Source: Vicia villosa (Eukaryota > Streptophyta > Magnoliopsida > Fabales > Fabaceae). Taken from it: a stretch of 64,000 nucleotides of DNA. Of the stretch, positions 10,584-22,648 are shown in pieces. The position numbers and the translations under genes were made by a program. The notes beneath the pieces are model-generated. The model ran no database searches. It had not been told where the DNA came from and saw only the letters and a list, made by a program, of their open reading frames with translations. Position 1 is the first letter of the stretch, and every line of letters begins with the position of its first letter. Where the stretch lies: assembly GCF_029867415.1 (NCBI RefSeq), contig NW_026705220.1, positions 682,001 to 746,000 of the forward strand, in the 5' to 3' direction.

Positions 10584-13500
10584 ATGCCTTCAACAAAGTA
10601 TGAGATTGAAAAGTTCACCGGAGTGAATGATTTCGGTCTGTGGCGCTTGAAGATGAAAGCCCTACTGGTTCAGCAGGGTTGTTTGGAAGCGTTGAAGGGA
10701 GAGGCGGCTATGAATGCTACATTAACGGCGGCGGAGAAGACGAATATGATCAAGAAAGCACACAGTGCAATTTTGTTGAGCCTTGGTGATAAGGTTCTCC
10801 GGCAGGTATCAAAGGAGACGACGGCATCAGGGTTATGGGTGAAACTTGAAAGTTTGTATATGACCAAATCACTGGTAAATCGACTCTACCTGAAGCAAGC
10901 TTTGTATTCATTCAAGATGATTGAAGACAAAGTGTTGGCTGAGCAGTTGGATATGTTCAACAAGCTGATTCTTGATCTTGAAAATATCGATGTAAAGATT
11001 GATGATGAAGATCAAGCGCTGTTACTATTGTGCGCTTTGCCTCGATCACATGCTCACTTCAAAGAAACTCTCTTGTATGGAAGGGAGTCCCTGACGTTTG
11101 GAGAAGTTCAATCAGCCTTGTATTCTAAGGACTTGAATGAACGAAAGGAGCATAAACCTTCGACTGTTGGTGAAGGTTTGGCCGTTAAAGGAAAATTCTT
11201 GCGAAAGAATGGTAAGTTCGACAAGAAGGGCAAAAGCCAGTTGAAGTCTTACAGTGGCGAAGCATCTGGCATTCGATGCTATCATTGTAAGAAGGAGGGT
11301 CACACAAGAAAAGTGTGCCCTGAACGCCTGAAAGATCATGGAAGTAAGGATAATGGCAATGCAGCCATTGTTCAAGATGATTTTGAATCATCTGATGTTC
11401 TTGTGGTTTCAAGCAGTGACTCGAGAAGAGAGTGGATTATGGATTCAGGTTGCACTTGGCACATGACTCCAAACAAAGACTTGTTCGAGGAATTATGTGA
11501 TCAAGATAGTGGATCAATATTGCTGGGAAACAACAAGGCTTGCAAGATTGCAGGTATTGGATCTGTTGGATTCAAGCTCCATGATGAGTCAATAAGGTTG
11601 TTGACTGAAGTCAGGTATGTTCCTGACTTGAAGAGAAATCTGCTTTCTCTTGGTGAATTCGACAAGAAAGGATATGTTTTTCAAGGAGAGAAAAGTATCC
11701 TAAGAGTTATGAAGGGGTCGAAGGAAGTCTTGAGAGGTGTGAAGAAACAAGGCTTGTATACCCTTGAGGCTGAATTTGTAAGTGGTTCGACAAATGTTGC
11801 ATCCACGAAACCATTGTCGAAGACAGAAATCTGGCACATGAGATTGGGCCATGTCAGTGAAAGGGGTCTAGTCGAATTAGGGAAACAAAATCTGCTTGGT
11901 GGAGACAAAGTCGAAAAGCTGAAGTTTTGTGAACCCTGTTTACTTGGAAAATCTTGCAGAGTGAAGTTCAACAAAGGCACACAAAGAACACATGGATCCC
12001 TAGATTACATCCATGCTGGTCTTTGGGGGCCTGCAAGGTGTCCATCACATTCAGGAGCAAGGTATTTTCTATCCATAGTAGATGATTATTCCAGAAAATT
12101 ATGGGTATTCATCCAGAAGACTAAGGATGAAACTTTTGAGAATTTCAAAAGTTGGAAGACTCTGGTTGAAAATCAGACTGGCGGGAAGGTCAAGAGGTTG
12201 AGAATCGATAATGGCCTTGAATTTTGCAATCAAGCGTTCGACAGTTTTTGTGCTGACTCTGGTATTGCAAGGCACAGAACTACTGCAGGTACTCCACAAC
12301 AAAATGGTTTGGCTGAAAGGTTTAATCGAACTATTTTGGAGAGAGTCAGATGCATGTTGACTAGTGCGGGGTTAAAGAAGGTGTTCTGGGCTGAGGCTGT
12401 TTCGACAGCAACATATCTGATAAACAGATGTCCTTCGACAGCGTTAGATATGAAGACACCTGAAGAAGTTTGGTCGGGACATCCACCAGATCTCGACAAA
12501 CTGAAAGTATTTGGCTGCGTAGCCTATGCTCACATTAGGCAAGACAAGGTCGAACCTAGAGCTCTGAAATGCATGTTCATGGGATACCCTGAAGGAGTCA
12601 AAGCTTACAGGCTATGGTGCCTAGAGCCAGGTCATAGGAGGTGTATCACCAGTCGAGATGTAGTTTTCAATGAAGCTGAAATGGATTTCAAGAAAACTGA
12701 TGATGGTCGAAGTGCAGAAGAGCTGGAACAGGTAGAGATTCCTGTTGAGGTGGAGCATGTTGATTTTGAATTGCATATCCCTGATGAAGTCGAAGAAGAA
12801 GCAGAAGATGCTGAGGAGGATGAGGAAACTGCCGATGACTACCTATTGTCGAGAGATAGGTCGAGAAGAGTCATCAAGGCACCTCAGAGACTTGGGTATG
12901 CAGATCTTATAGCTTATGCCTTAATCTCTGCAAGTGAGGTTCTAGACGAAGAACCTAGAGACTATAAGGAAGTTATGAGGAGTCGAAATAAGACTGAACG
13001 GCTGAAGGCCATGGATGATGAGATGAAATCTCTTCATGATAATCACACTTGGGAACTGATCAACAAACCTGCTGGGGCAAGGTTAGTCAGCTGTAAATGG
13101 ATTTTCAAAGTTAAGGAAGGAATTGAAGGAGTAACGTCGAAAAGATACAAGGCAAGGTTGGTCGCAAGGGATTTCACTCAGAAAGAAGGTGTCGACTTCA
13201 ATGATGTGTTCTCTCCTGTTGTGAAGCATAGGTCCATTCGAATGTTGCTTGCCATGGTGGCACAGTTCGACCTTGAACTGGAACAGATGGATGTGAAGAC
13301 TGCGTTCTTGTATGGTGATTTAGATGAAACGATCCTGATGAGGCAACCTGAAGGGTATGTCGAAAAGGGAAAGGAAGATTATGTGTGCAAGCTAAAAATA
13401 TCTTTATATGGGCTGAAACAATCTCCTCGACAGTGGAATAGGAGATTCGACAAGTTCATGGCACACATAAGTTTCATTAGAAGTCAGTTCGACCACTGTG

Positions 13501-14531
13501 TTTACTTCAGATTTCGACCTGGTAATTCATTTGTTATTTTGTTGCTTTATGTGGATGATATTCTCATAGCAAGCAACAATGTTGAAGATGTGACGAGGGT
13601 GAAGGCTGAACTCAATAAGGAGTTCGATATGAATGATCTGGGAGCTGCTTCCAGGATTCTTGGAATTGACATTCGAAGAGATAGAAAGAAGTCGAAGTTA
13701 TGCTTATCTCAAGAGGCATATCTACGAAAGATTCTCGAAAATTTTGGTATGTCAAATTCGAAGCCAGTTGTGACTCCAACAAATCCTCAATTCAAGTTGA
13801 GTATTGATCAGTGTCCCAGTACTGATGTTGAAAGAGCCTATATGAATAGCATCCCATATGCTAATATAGTTGATTCTTTGATGTATGCTATGGTTTGTAC
13901 TAGACCCGATATAGCATATGCAGTAAGTTTTGTAAGCAGGTACATGGCGAATCCTGGAAAGACTCACTAGCAAGCATTGAAGTGGATTTTAAGGTACATA
14001 AATGGGTCTCTGAACAGGGTCCTAATTTATGGTGGAGCCTTGGGTGAAGATAGTAAAGCAGCAATTGGAGGATATGTCGACTCTAATTATGTAGGTTGTA
14101 TGGATTCCAGAAAATCTATTTCTGGATATGTTTTCACTATGTTTGGCACAGCAATTAGTTGGAAAGCAACACTTCAGAAGGTTGTTGCTCTATCAACCAC
14201 TGAAGTAGAATATATTGCTCTCACTGAAGCTGTGAAAGAAGCATTGTGGCTTGAAGGTTTTGCAAAGGAGCTGAAACTTCAAGGTCAAGGTATCACTGTT
14301 AAATGTGATAGTCAAAGTGCAATACACCTGTCGAAGAATTCAGCCTATCATGAGCGAACTAAGCACATTGATGTGAGGCTGCATTTCGTCAGAGGAGTAA
14401 TCGAGCATGGAGAAGTCCAAGTGCTGAAGGTTTCGAATGAAGACAATTCTGCTGATATGATCACCAAGACATTACCGAGTTACAAGTTTTTCCACTGTAT
14501 GCAGTTGCTAAAGCTGCATGAAGAAAGCTAG
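10584..14531 (+). pseudogene. Copia gag-pol polyprotein, one in-frame amber codon
   Basis: The frame starts at MPSTKYEIEKF just after the primer site; an upstream ATG in the LTR is unlikely to be used. Read through, it spans 1315 residues. Gag comes first, with a zinc knuckle CYHCKKEGHTRKVC at 232-245. The protease motif DSG is at 287-289. The integrase has its HHCC region and GTPQQNG...E motif. RT has YVDD at 989-992, and RNase H ends the protein. Codon 1129 (13968-13970) is TAG where relatives have Trp. The first catalytic Asp of integrase is Gly at residue 479 (IHAGLWGP). The copy is therefore probably doubly defective, although the reading frame is otherwise open. The lineage resembles Tnt1 (Tork). 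Confidence 0.92.
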
Positions 14532-14560
14532 TTTGTTCCCTTGACGTTGTAGAGTTAGGT

Positions 14561-14574
14561 CCAAGGTGGAGATT
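14561..14574 (+). promoter_or_regulatory. Polypurine tract of Copia-1
   Basis: CCAAGGTGGAGATT directly precedes the 3' LTR, 30 bases after the pol stop codon. Confidence 0.7.
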
Positions 14575-15075
14575 TGTGAGATATTGGATCGAAATCTAGT
14601 ATGGTTGAAGGGTAGATTCCTGGTTCTACAGTTCGACAGGGTTAAGCATGAAGTCGAAGGTTGCTCACATGCTGGTGTCGAAGAGCGCATGTTGTAGTCG
14701 AAGATGGGTCGAACATGCAGATGTCGAAGATGCTAGGGTTGTTAGCATGTTAAATTAGGTTTTTGTGTTTAAACCCTAATTTGTTAAGTTAGCTTGTTTA
14801 TTAAGTTTGCTTATGTAATGGGCCTTGCTGAAAAAGCCCATTAGTTAGTATGTTAGGTTTTATTATAAATAGCATACTAGTCTCTCATCATTGCTAAGAT
14901 GCAAATCCTAATTTAGGGTGAGAGAGGTTATTTGTTATTCTTGTAAACTAGTAATCTTGTTTTCTAATAGAAAGTGAAAGAATAGCAGTTATAACCAATT
15001 CTTGTGTTCCTCTTCTTCCTTGTCCTTTATTCTTCCCTTGCATTATACTTTGTTCTTGGTATTGAATTCACAACA
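14575..15075 (+). repeat. 3' LTR of Copia-1
   Basis: It is 501 bp, TGTGAGATATTGG to TTCACAACA, with TATAAATA at 14864-14871. It is followed by the duplication ATCAT. Confidence 0.92.
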
Positions 15076-15206
15076 ATCATGAATATAATTTTAGACATGT
15101 TAAGTATGTAATTTGAAATTTTTTATTTAATTAAGTCTTTATTTTAAATATTTTTTAGTTGGGATTCTTAACTTTTAAGCCTTTATTTCAATACTAATTG
15201 CTAATA

Positions 15207-15290
15207 TTAGGGGTGTTCGCGGTGCAGTTTTTGCGGTTTTGATGCTAAAAGTCACCCAAACTGCAAGAGATAAAAACATACAGTTCAGTT
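15207..15290 (+). mobile_element. Truncated hAT-type MITE end
   Basis: The sequence AGGGGTGTTCGCGGTGCAGT resembles the common terminal motif of plant hAT MITEs, with GCGGTTTT subterminal repeats. No opposite terminus is visible, and a (TTG)n tract and the next retrotransposon follow. Identification rests on this motif alone. Confidence 0.35.
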
Positions 15291-15316
15291 GCTAATGTTG
15301 TTGTTGTTGTTGTTGT

Positions 15317-15871
15317 TGTTAGAACATAGTTTGGTTCTAATCTTATCTTAGTGTTTTGATGATTACAATTAAATAAATTTTGTATAAGTAAATATGATAC
15401 TCTAATTATATACTTCTTATTTCAGAAGAAGTTCTAAACACATGTTGAAGTTCAAGCAAAACAAGTACCATCAAAACTTGGAATACATACAAATGCTGAA
15501 AGACAATCACGCTGAAGTCTAAAGAAGTTCTAATTAAGAAACTTCTTAAAGCACCAACCGCTGAAGCATAATTCTGATAAGCGTTATCTCTACAAAGTCA
15601 GAAAGAAGTTTTCTTGAAGAAATACAAAGATAAAATACTCTGACAGAAGAAATATTTCCGTTGGAGACATAATGATTATTAACGGCTAAAAGCAAATTAA
15701 GTAACAAGTCTCAAGAAGCGTGGAAAGCAAGTTTATCCGAGATAACACGCAAACATGAGAAGCTAAGCTAGCCTATTATCCAACATCAGACGAAATCTTC
15801 AAAACGTTATAAATACAAGATCATTTGAAAAAGGAAATAGACACAGATACACACAATACAAGAGAGCTCTT
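15317..15871 (+). repeat. 5' LTR of SIRE-B, 3' part deleted
   Basis: It matches 22649-23191 with small indels. The similarity stops at GAGAGCTCTT, where the sequence jumps to the gag leader (GGTTCTGGGTGCAAACACTT). The deletion removed the end of the LTR together with the primer site. TATAAATA is at 15808-15815. Confidence 0.85.
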
Positions 15872-15926
15872 GGTTCTGGGTGCAAACACTTAACCGTGTC
15901 AGATAAAGATCCAGAAGGAAAACACT

Positions 15927-17704
15927 ATGGAAAATTAATTAAACAACAATGGTTATTCAAGATCTCCTGTGTTTGATGGACAAAATTTTGAATATTGGAA
16001 AGATAGACTAGAAAGTTTATTTCTAGGATATGATCCTGATCTATGGGATATTTTGGTAGATGGCTACGAACATCCTGTAGAGAAGGAAAAAAGATAGACA
16101 GGAAAAACATGACAGATCAACAAAAGAAAGAATTCAAAAAACATCACAAAGCTAGAACTATCTTACTAAGTGCTATCTCATATGCAGAATACGAGAAAAT
16201 CACAAACAGAGATACGGCACACGATATGTTTGACTCACTCAAAATGACTCATGAAGGTAATGCTCAAGTCAAAGAGACAAAAGCTCTGGCCCTCATCCAG
16301 AAGTATGAAGCCTTCAAAATGGAACATGACGCATCCATTGAAGCCATGATCTCAAGATTTCATACTCTGACTGCTGGCTTGAGAGTTCTGAACAAAGGAT
16401 ACACAAAAACAGATCATGTCAAGAAAATAATCAGAATTCTACCAAGAAGATGGGGACCAATGGTTACAGCATTCAAAGTTGCAAAGAATATCGATGACGT
16501 ATCCCATAAAGAACTCATCAGCGCATTAAGAAGTCATGAGATCGAACTCGATGGAAATGAACCTCAAAAGAAAGGTAAGACTATCACTCTTAAATTTGTT
16601 AAAAAATTTGAAACTAACGCTTTGCAGGTTGAAGAAGAATGCTCGAGTGAATCCGGACCGAAAGAAGAAGATGAGCTATCTCTTCTCTCCAGAAGAGTCA
16701 ACCAACTCTAGAAGCATAAGCAAAGGAAGTTCAGGAACTTCAGAAGACCAGATTATAAAAGAGAATCGTCTGGATACAAGAAGACTAGCAGAAAAGGTGT
16801 TGTATGCTATGAATGTAAAGAACCAGGACACTTCAAGAATGAATGTCCCAAACTACAAAGAGAAAGGCCAAAGAAAATATTTGAAAAGACGAAAAGTTTG
16901 ATGGCCACGTGGGATGATTCGGGATCTTCTGAAGAAGAATCCAACTCAGAAAATGAATACGCCAACATAGAATTCATGGCCACCACAAAAGATGACTCAG
17001 GCTCAGAATCAGAAACTAACGAGGTATTTGCTGAACTTATAAGAGATGAGCTTGAAAAAAGTCTATTAGAACTTCTAAAAAACCACAGTAAATTAAGAAT
17101 CAAATACAAGAAACTTAAAAACAATCTTGTAGTTGAAACAGAAAAACTTATGACAGAAAATTCTGAGCTTAAAGAAAACAATCTGAACCTCATAGAGGAA
17201 TTGATAAGTCAAAAGATTTCTAAGTTTGATAGTGCTTCAAGTTCTAAAGATATTTTGAAAGAATATGATGTCGGTTTTCAAAAATTTATGGTTAAAAGTA
17301 TAAACAGAAGCAAGATAGCTTCTATGATTTATGGTGTAAGTAGAAACAATAGAACTGGAATTGGCTATGAAACACCTAAGGGAGGGGAACCATATCAACC
17401 TAAACCGATTGATGAAATGAAAATCACATATAAACCCTTGCACACACAATTTAATTTTCGACACACTCATGACATCAAATATACATCCTATTCTGATAAT
17501 TCTTATGCTAGACCTAAGTTCAAACAAAACTTTAGGCACACTAACACCAAAGGACCCAAAAAGATATGGGTACCTAAGGAGAAAATAATTTATGTTGCAG
17601 ATATCCGTAGTAGTGAAGTTAAAACACCAGTCATGGTACCTGGACTCTGGATGCTCGCGTCACATGACAGGAAGAAAGTCTATGTTCCAAAGCTTGGAAC
17701 TTAA
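15927..17704 (+). pseudogene. SIRE-type gag, degenerate
   Basis: The start codon is followed at once by a stop (ATG GAA AAT TAA). Recognisable gag then continues in shifting frames: 16043-16711 (KMTHEGNAQVKETKALALIQ region), 16536-16901 and 16898-17704. It corresponds along its length to the intact gag at 33540-35459. The zinc knuckle (CYECKEPGHFKNEC) is encoded near 16807-16850. The last part overlaps the protease frame. Confidence 0.85.
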
Positions 17705-20698
17705 ATCTGGCGGAGACTTTAGATTTGGAGGGAACTAAAAAGGAAAGATTATTGGTTCAGGAACTATCGATAACGGTAACTCTCCCTTTATAACTAATGT
17801 TTTACTAGTAGAAGGATTAGCTCATAACTTGTTGTCTATAAGTTAATTAAGTGACAACGGCTATGACATAATCTTTAATCAAGAGTCTTGTAAGGTTGTT
17901 AGTCAGAAAGACGGATCAATCCTTTTTACTGGTAATAGAAAGAACAACATTTATAAAGTTGATCTTTCTGAACTTAAAACTCAGAAAGTAACTTGTCTTC
18001 TGTCTGTTAATGATGAGCTATGGGTTTGGCACAGAAGATTGGGACATGTTAGCTTGCGGAGATTATCTCAACTCAACAAACACAATTTGGTAAGAGGTCT
18101 CCCAAATCTAAAGTTCAACTCAGATGCTCTTTGTGAAGCATGTCAGAAGGGAAAGTTTTCAAAAACTTCTTTTAAATCTAAAAATGTTGTTTCCTCCTCT
18201 AGACCATTAGAACTTCTGCATATTGATTTATTTAGTCCAGTTAAAACTGCATCAATCAGAGGCAAGAAGTACGGATTGGTTATTGTTGATGACTACAGTA
18301 GATGGACATGGGTAAAATTCTTAAAACACAAAGATAAGTCACATATTGTGTTCTTTGACTTTTGTAACCAAGTTCCAAATGAAAAAGAGCTTAAAATCAT
18401 AAAGGTTAGAAGTGATCATGGAGGAGAATTTGAGAACCATCTCTTTGAGAAGTTCTTTAAAGATAATGGAATCTATCATAATTTCTCCTGTCCTAGAACT
18501 CCTCAACAAAATGGAGATGTAGAACGTAAGAACAGAACATTACAAGAAATGGCTAGGACTATGATTAATGAAACTAATATGGCTAAACATTTCTGGGCAG
18601 AAGCGATAAACACAACATGTTATATTCAAAATATAATTTCCATAAGACCCATTCTTGAAAATACTCCCTATGAACTGTGGAAGAATAGAAAACCCAGCAT
18701 TTCATATTTTCATCCATTTGGATGTACTTGCTATATTCTAAATACTAAAGAACATCTGAACAAGTTTGATTCTAAAGCACAAAAATGTTTCCTGCTGGAA
18801 TACTCTGAACGCTCAAAAGGCTATAGAGTATATTATACAGAAACCTTGATTGTTGAAGAATCAATCAATATCAGATTTGATGATAAGCTTGGCCATCAAA
18901 AGCCAAAGCAATTTGAAAATTTTGCAGATACGGATGTACAGGTCACAAACTTTGAAGATTCAGAAGCTGAAAATGCATCAGAAGTTCCTCAAATCATAAA
19001 TATGGAGAACTTGAGAATTTCTGAAGAACCCTCTCTCAAAAGATTTTCGAGAATTACTACACACCATCCAGAAGATGTCATACTTGGAAACAAAGATGAC
19101 CCCCATCAAAACTAGATCATTTCTCATAAATAATGAAAATTCACTATTTGGATTAGTTTATATGATTGAGCCAACTTCAATTGATGAAGCTCTTCAAGAT
19201 ATAGATTGGATTATTGTTATGCAAGAGGAATTAAATCAATTTATCAAAAATGATGTATGAGATCTAGTTCCAAGACCTGAAGGATTTAATATAATTGGAA
19301 AAAAGTGGGTGTTCAGAAAAAAAAATGAATGAGCAAGGAGAAGTCGTTAGAAACAAAGCACGACTGGTTGCACAAGGATATAGTCAACAAAAAGGTATTG
19401 ACTATAATGAAACCTTTGTCCCAATCGCCAGGTTAGAATCTATCAGACTATTAATTGTCTATGCTGCTCAATATAACATCACTTTATATCAAATGGATGT
19501 TAAAAGTGCATTTTTAAATGGTTACATTGAAGAAGAAGTGTATGTTCATCAACCCCCTGGCTTTGAAGATTCAAAATATCCAGAACATGTTTTTAAACTT
19601 AAAAAATCTTTATATGGACTAAAATAAGCTCCCCGAGCTTGGTATGAACGCTTAAGTTCATTCCTTTTAGATAAAGATTTTACCAGAGGGAATGTTGACA
19701 CAACTCTATTTCGTAAGACATTTAAAAATGATATTTTAATCTGTCAAGTATATGTGGATGATATTATTTTTGGAACCTCTAATATCTCTCTTGGAAGAGA
19801 ATTTGCTGAGTCTATGCAAGCAGAATTTAAAATGAGCATGAAGGGAGAACTTAAATTCTTTCTGGGAATTCAAATAAATCAAACATCTGAAGGAACTTAC
19901 ATACACCAAACAAAGTATGTCAAGGAACTTCTGAAGAAATTCCAGTTATCAGAAAGTAAAGAAGCGAAAACCCCAATGCATCCTACTTGCATTCTGGGTA
20001 AAGATAAGGTAAGTAAGAAAGTAGATCAGAAAATCTACAGAGGAATGATTGGTTCATTACTTTATCTAACTGCATCTAGACCAGATATTCTGTTTAGTGT
20101 ATGCTTATGTGCAAGATTCCAATCAGATCCTAGAGAGTCTCACTTGATTGCTGTCAAGCGAATTCTGAGGTATCTGAAAGGTACTACTAATGTTGGACTG
20201 TGTTACAGAAAATCCAAAGAGTTCAATTTAGTAGGTTATTGTGATGCTGATTTTGCTGGAGACAGAATAGAACGTAAAAGTACATTTGGAAGCTATCTGT
20301 TTCTAGAAAATAATCTGATCTTTTGGTATAGCAAAAAGCAAGCTACAATTGCATTATCAACTACAGAAGCAGAATATATAGCTGTTGCAGGCTATAGCAC
20401 TCAGATGCTTTGGATGAAAATTCGGTTAGAAGATTATCACATCTATGAGCGTAAGATTCCAATTTTCTGTGATAACACTTATACTATATGTCTTTCTAAA
20501 AATCCTATTATACATTCCAAAGCAAAACACATAGAAATTAAGCATCACTTCATTAGGGACTATATTCAGAAAGGGATATTAAGCTTAAATTTCATTGATA
20601 CAGACCATCAGTGGGCTGATATTTTCACAAAACCTCTTTCTGAAGATAGATTCAAATTCATTCTAAAGAACATTGGTATGGAATTGTGTCCAGAATGA
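17637..20698 (+). pseudogene. SIRE-type pol (protease, integrase, RT, RNase H), degenerate
   Basis: The protease motif YLDSGCSRHMTG begins at 17637 in the frame +1 to gag and overlaps the gag end. The integrase segment (18039-19115) keeps its catalytic residues: HID, RSDHGGEF and PQQNGDVE. RT contains YVDD near 19750, and RNase H has CDADFAGD. Lesions include TGA at 19258, a frameshift at an A-run near 19320, and TAA at 19625 where relatives have Gln. Frame changes also occur near 17850 and 19110. The protein is not expressible as a polyprotein. Confidence 0.88.
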
Positions 20699-21180
20699 AG
20701 TTATGTTCAATATCTCATGTGATTTGAATATTCGGTTGCCTAAAATTGAACTGCTCTATTTATAACTTCTCAGACGTTAAAAACATAAATCATCTAGAAA
20801 TATCTGACCTACTTGGTTCAGAAGTTTATTTTCTGCGATGAATCGGAAGCTTAGTAAATGAAACTGCTAGTTCACGTCACCCTTAGAATTTGAACACGTG
20901 TTCAAAAATTTTTGAAAGGTCGCATGCGGTTAAGCTATTGAGATGAAATCCCTAGGTAACTGTTCCAATCTCTTCAAATCACCATTTCTCCCTAAATTGT
21001 CAGATTCAATTAATGCAATTAATGATAAGTAATAATTATTTCCTTGCTTAATTTTTTCTTTTCTTTTTCAATGCATGTGTTTTTCTTATATATCTATCTT
21101 TTTTTATGCACATTCTTCTATCTTCTCAAAAACCTTCTTTTATTTACGTTTTCGCTCAAATCAACGAAACCTTGTGAACA

Positions 21181-21770
21181 ATGGAGTATTCATCATCCTC
21201 ATTTACCCTTGATAATGGTACTTTCGAAACGTATGAAGACTACGTGAAACCTATTAGAACCCTCACTTCAAATACTAAGAATCTGGAAGTTCTCTGTGAA
21301 GCACAACTAGACTTTCAAATCTTGAAAGAAAACGGGTGTGTTTTAACTGCTGATATTGAAGCTCAAGGATGGTATAGGTTCTTCGATCTTCTTCATGGTC
21401 CAGTCTATACGAAACTGGTAAAAGAATTCTGGATACATACTACTATTGGTGAGAATGCAGTTTCTTTATACGTAATGGGTAAGAAGATTGCCATTACTGA
21501 AGAATCAACTGAAAAAACTTATATGGCATGATGGAAACGGGATAAAATGCACAGGAATGGCTGAAAAATGTCCGAACCGATCCCTTGTAACAAAAGAAAT
21601 TTCTGCTGATGGTGAATCCTCTATAAGAATTAAAGTGTTGAAGAAAAATCTCAAAGTCTGGGCTAAGATCATTTTGGAAACCATAAATCACATGAAAGTC
21701 ACTCCAGCCTCTGAATACCTTAACGTTGATCAACCGTTTCTGCTGTACTTCATCTCCCAAAAGTAGAAAG
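21181..21770 (+). pseudogene. SIRE env-like ORF, truncated and frameshifted
   Basis: The first 116 residues (MEYSSSSFTLDNGTFETYED...) parallel the start of the intact env-like ORF at 36179, for example LEVLCE, QGW and LVKEFW. A frameshift near 21520 moves the rest to a second frame ending at 21766. Only about a quarter of the intact length remains. Confidence 0.75.
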
Positions 21771-22648
21771 TTCACCTTCCTCATATTTTGTTCAAACATC
21801 TGAAGGACAGTGTCAAAGAGACAATGGATGATCAGAAGGTCAGATATTACTGGATCCTGTTTGGAAGACTCATCTCAGTTGTTTTAGCATAAAACAATCT
21901 GATTAAGTATCTGAGTGAGGCTTAATAATTTGACATTCTAGAATCTACATTTGGAAAAGTCATCTCTGGAAAGAATCTGAAAAAGCGGTAGATAATGGAA
22001 ACTATCAGATGATCAAATTATTGTTCACAAGGCCCTTCATGTTTATCTTAGTCTATTTCTATTACATGTTTTCTTGTTCCTTATCTATTTCCAATCAATG
22101 AAATTTGTTTCTACTTTTCTCGTTCATATTTTTTTATGCTTTTTGATTATGACAAAAAGAGGGAGAAAGTGAAATTTTGATCTGATTAAAACATAACAGT
22201 TACTAGGATAAAATCTCAAATATTTCTAACAAAGTACAAAGTACAAAAAGTTTCTTTCTAAAAGTCTGCAGGTAAAATAAATTATGAAAGAAAGAACTTA
22301 TACAAAAATACAATGAACATCATATTCTGAAAGAAAATGTGATGAATCCTCAAAAGAAGCACAAGAACTCATTATGCTCGATAAGATATTCTAAAGCAAA
22401 TGCTCTATACAATATCTAAAAGAAAGGATAAGATCTTCTAAAAGAAGCATGCCAACAAGATTATCTAATCAATCTTCTGAAGGATCACGCTGAAGAGTAA
22501 AATACTCAGGGAAGTTATCTTTTACATTTCTCTCTAAGTATTTATTTCAGGGGGAGATTATACATCCCAGGGGGAGATCGTTTCTCTTATATATACAAAA
22601 TTTCTGATCAGAACGTAAATGTTTTGTCATCATCAAAAAAGGGGAGAT
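21771..22648 (+). other. SIRE-B 3' region with polypurine tracts
   Basis: This is non-coding. It holds a first AAAAAGAGGGAGAAAG-like tract near 22154 and two TTCAGGGGGAGAT/CCCAGGGGGAGAT copies (22545-22582). The terminal tract AAAAAAGGGGAGAT (22635-22648) abuts the 3' LTR. Confidence 0.7.

Larger units (their letters stand above)
10058..15075 (+). mobile_element. Tork/Tnt1-like copia retrotransposon (Copia-1)
   Basis: This is a complete element. It has two 501-bp LTRs, duplication ATCAT at 10053-10057 and 15076-15080, a primer site, a polypurine tract, and gag-protease-integrase-RT-RNase H in copia order. The LTRs differ at about 16 of 501 positions, so the insertion is moderately old. It landed at the edge of the MITE, overlapping its right target duplication. 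A second member of the family begins at 62476. Confidence 0.93.
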
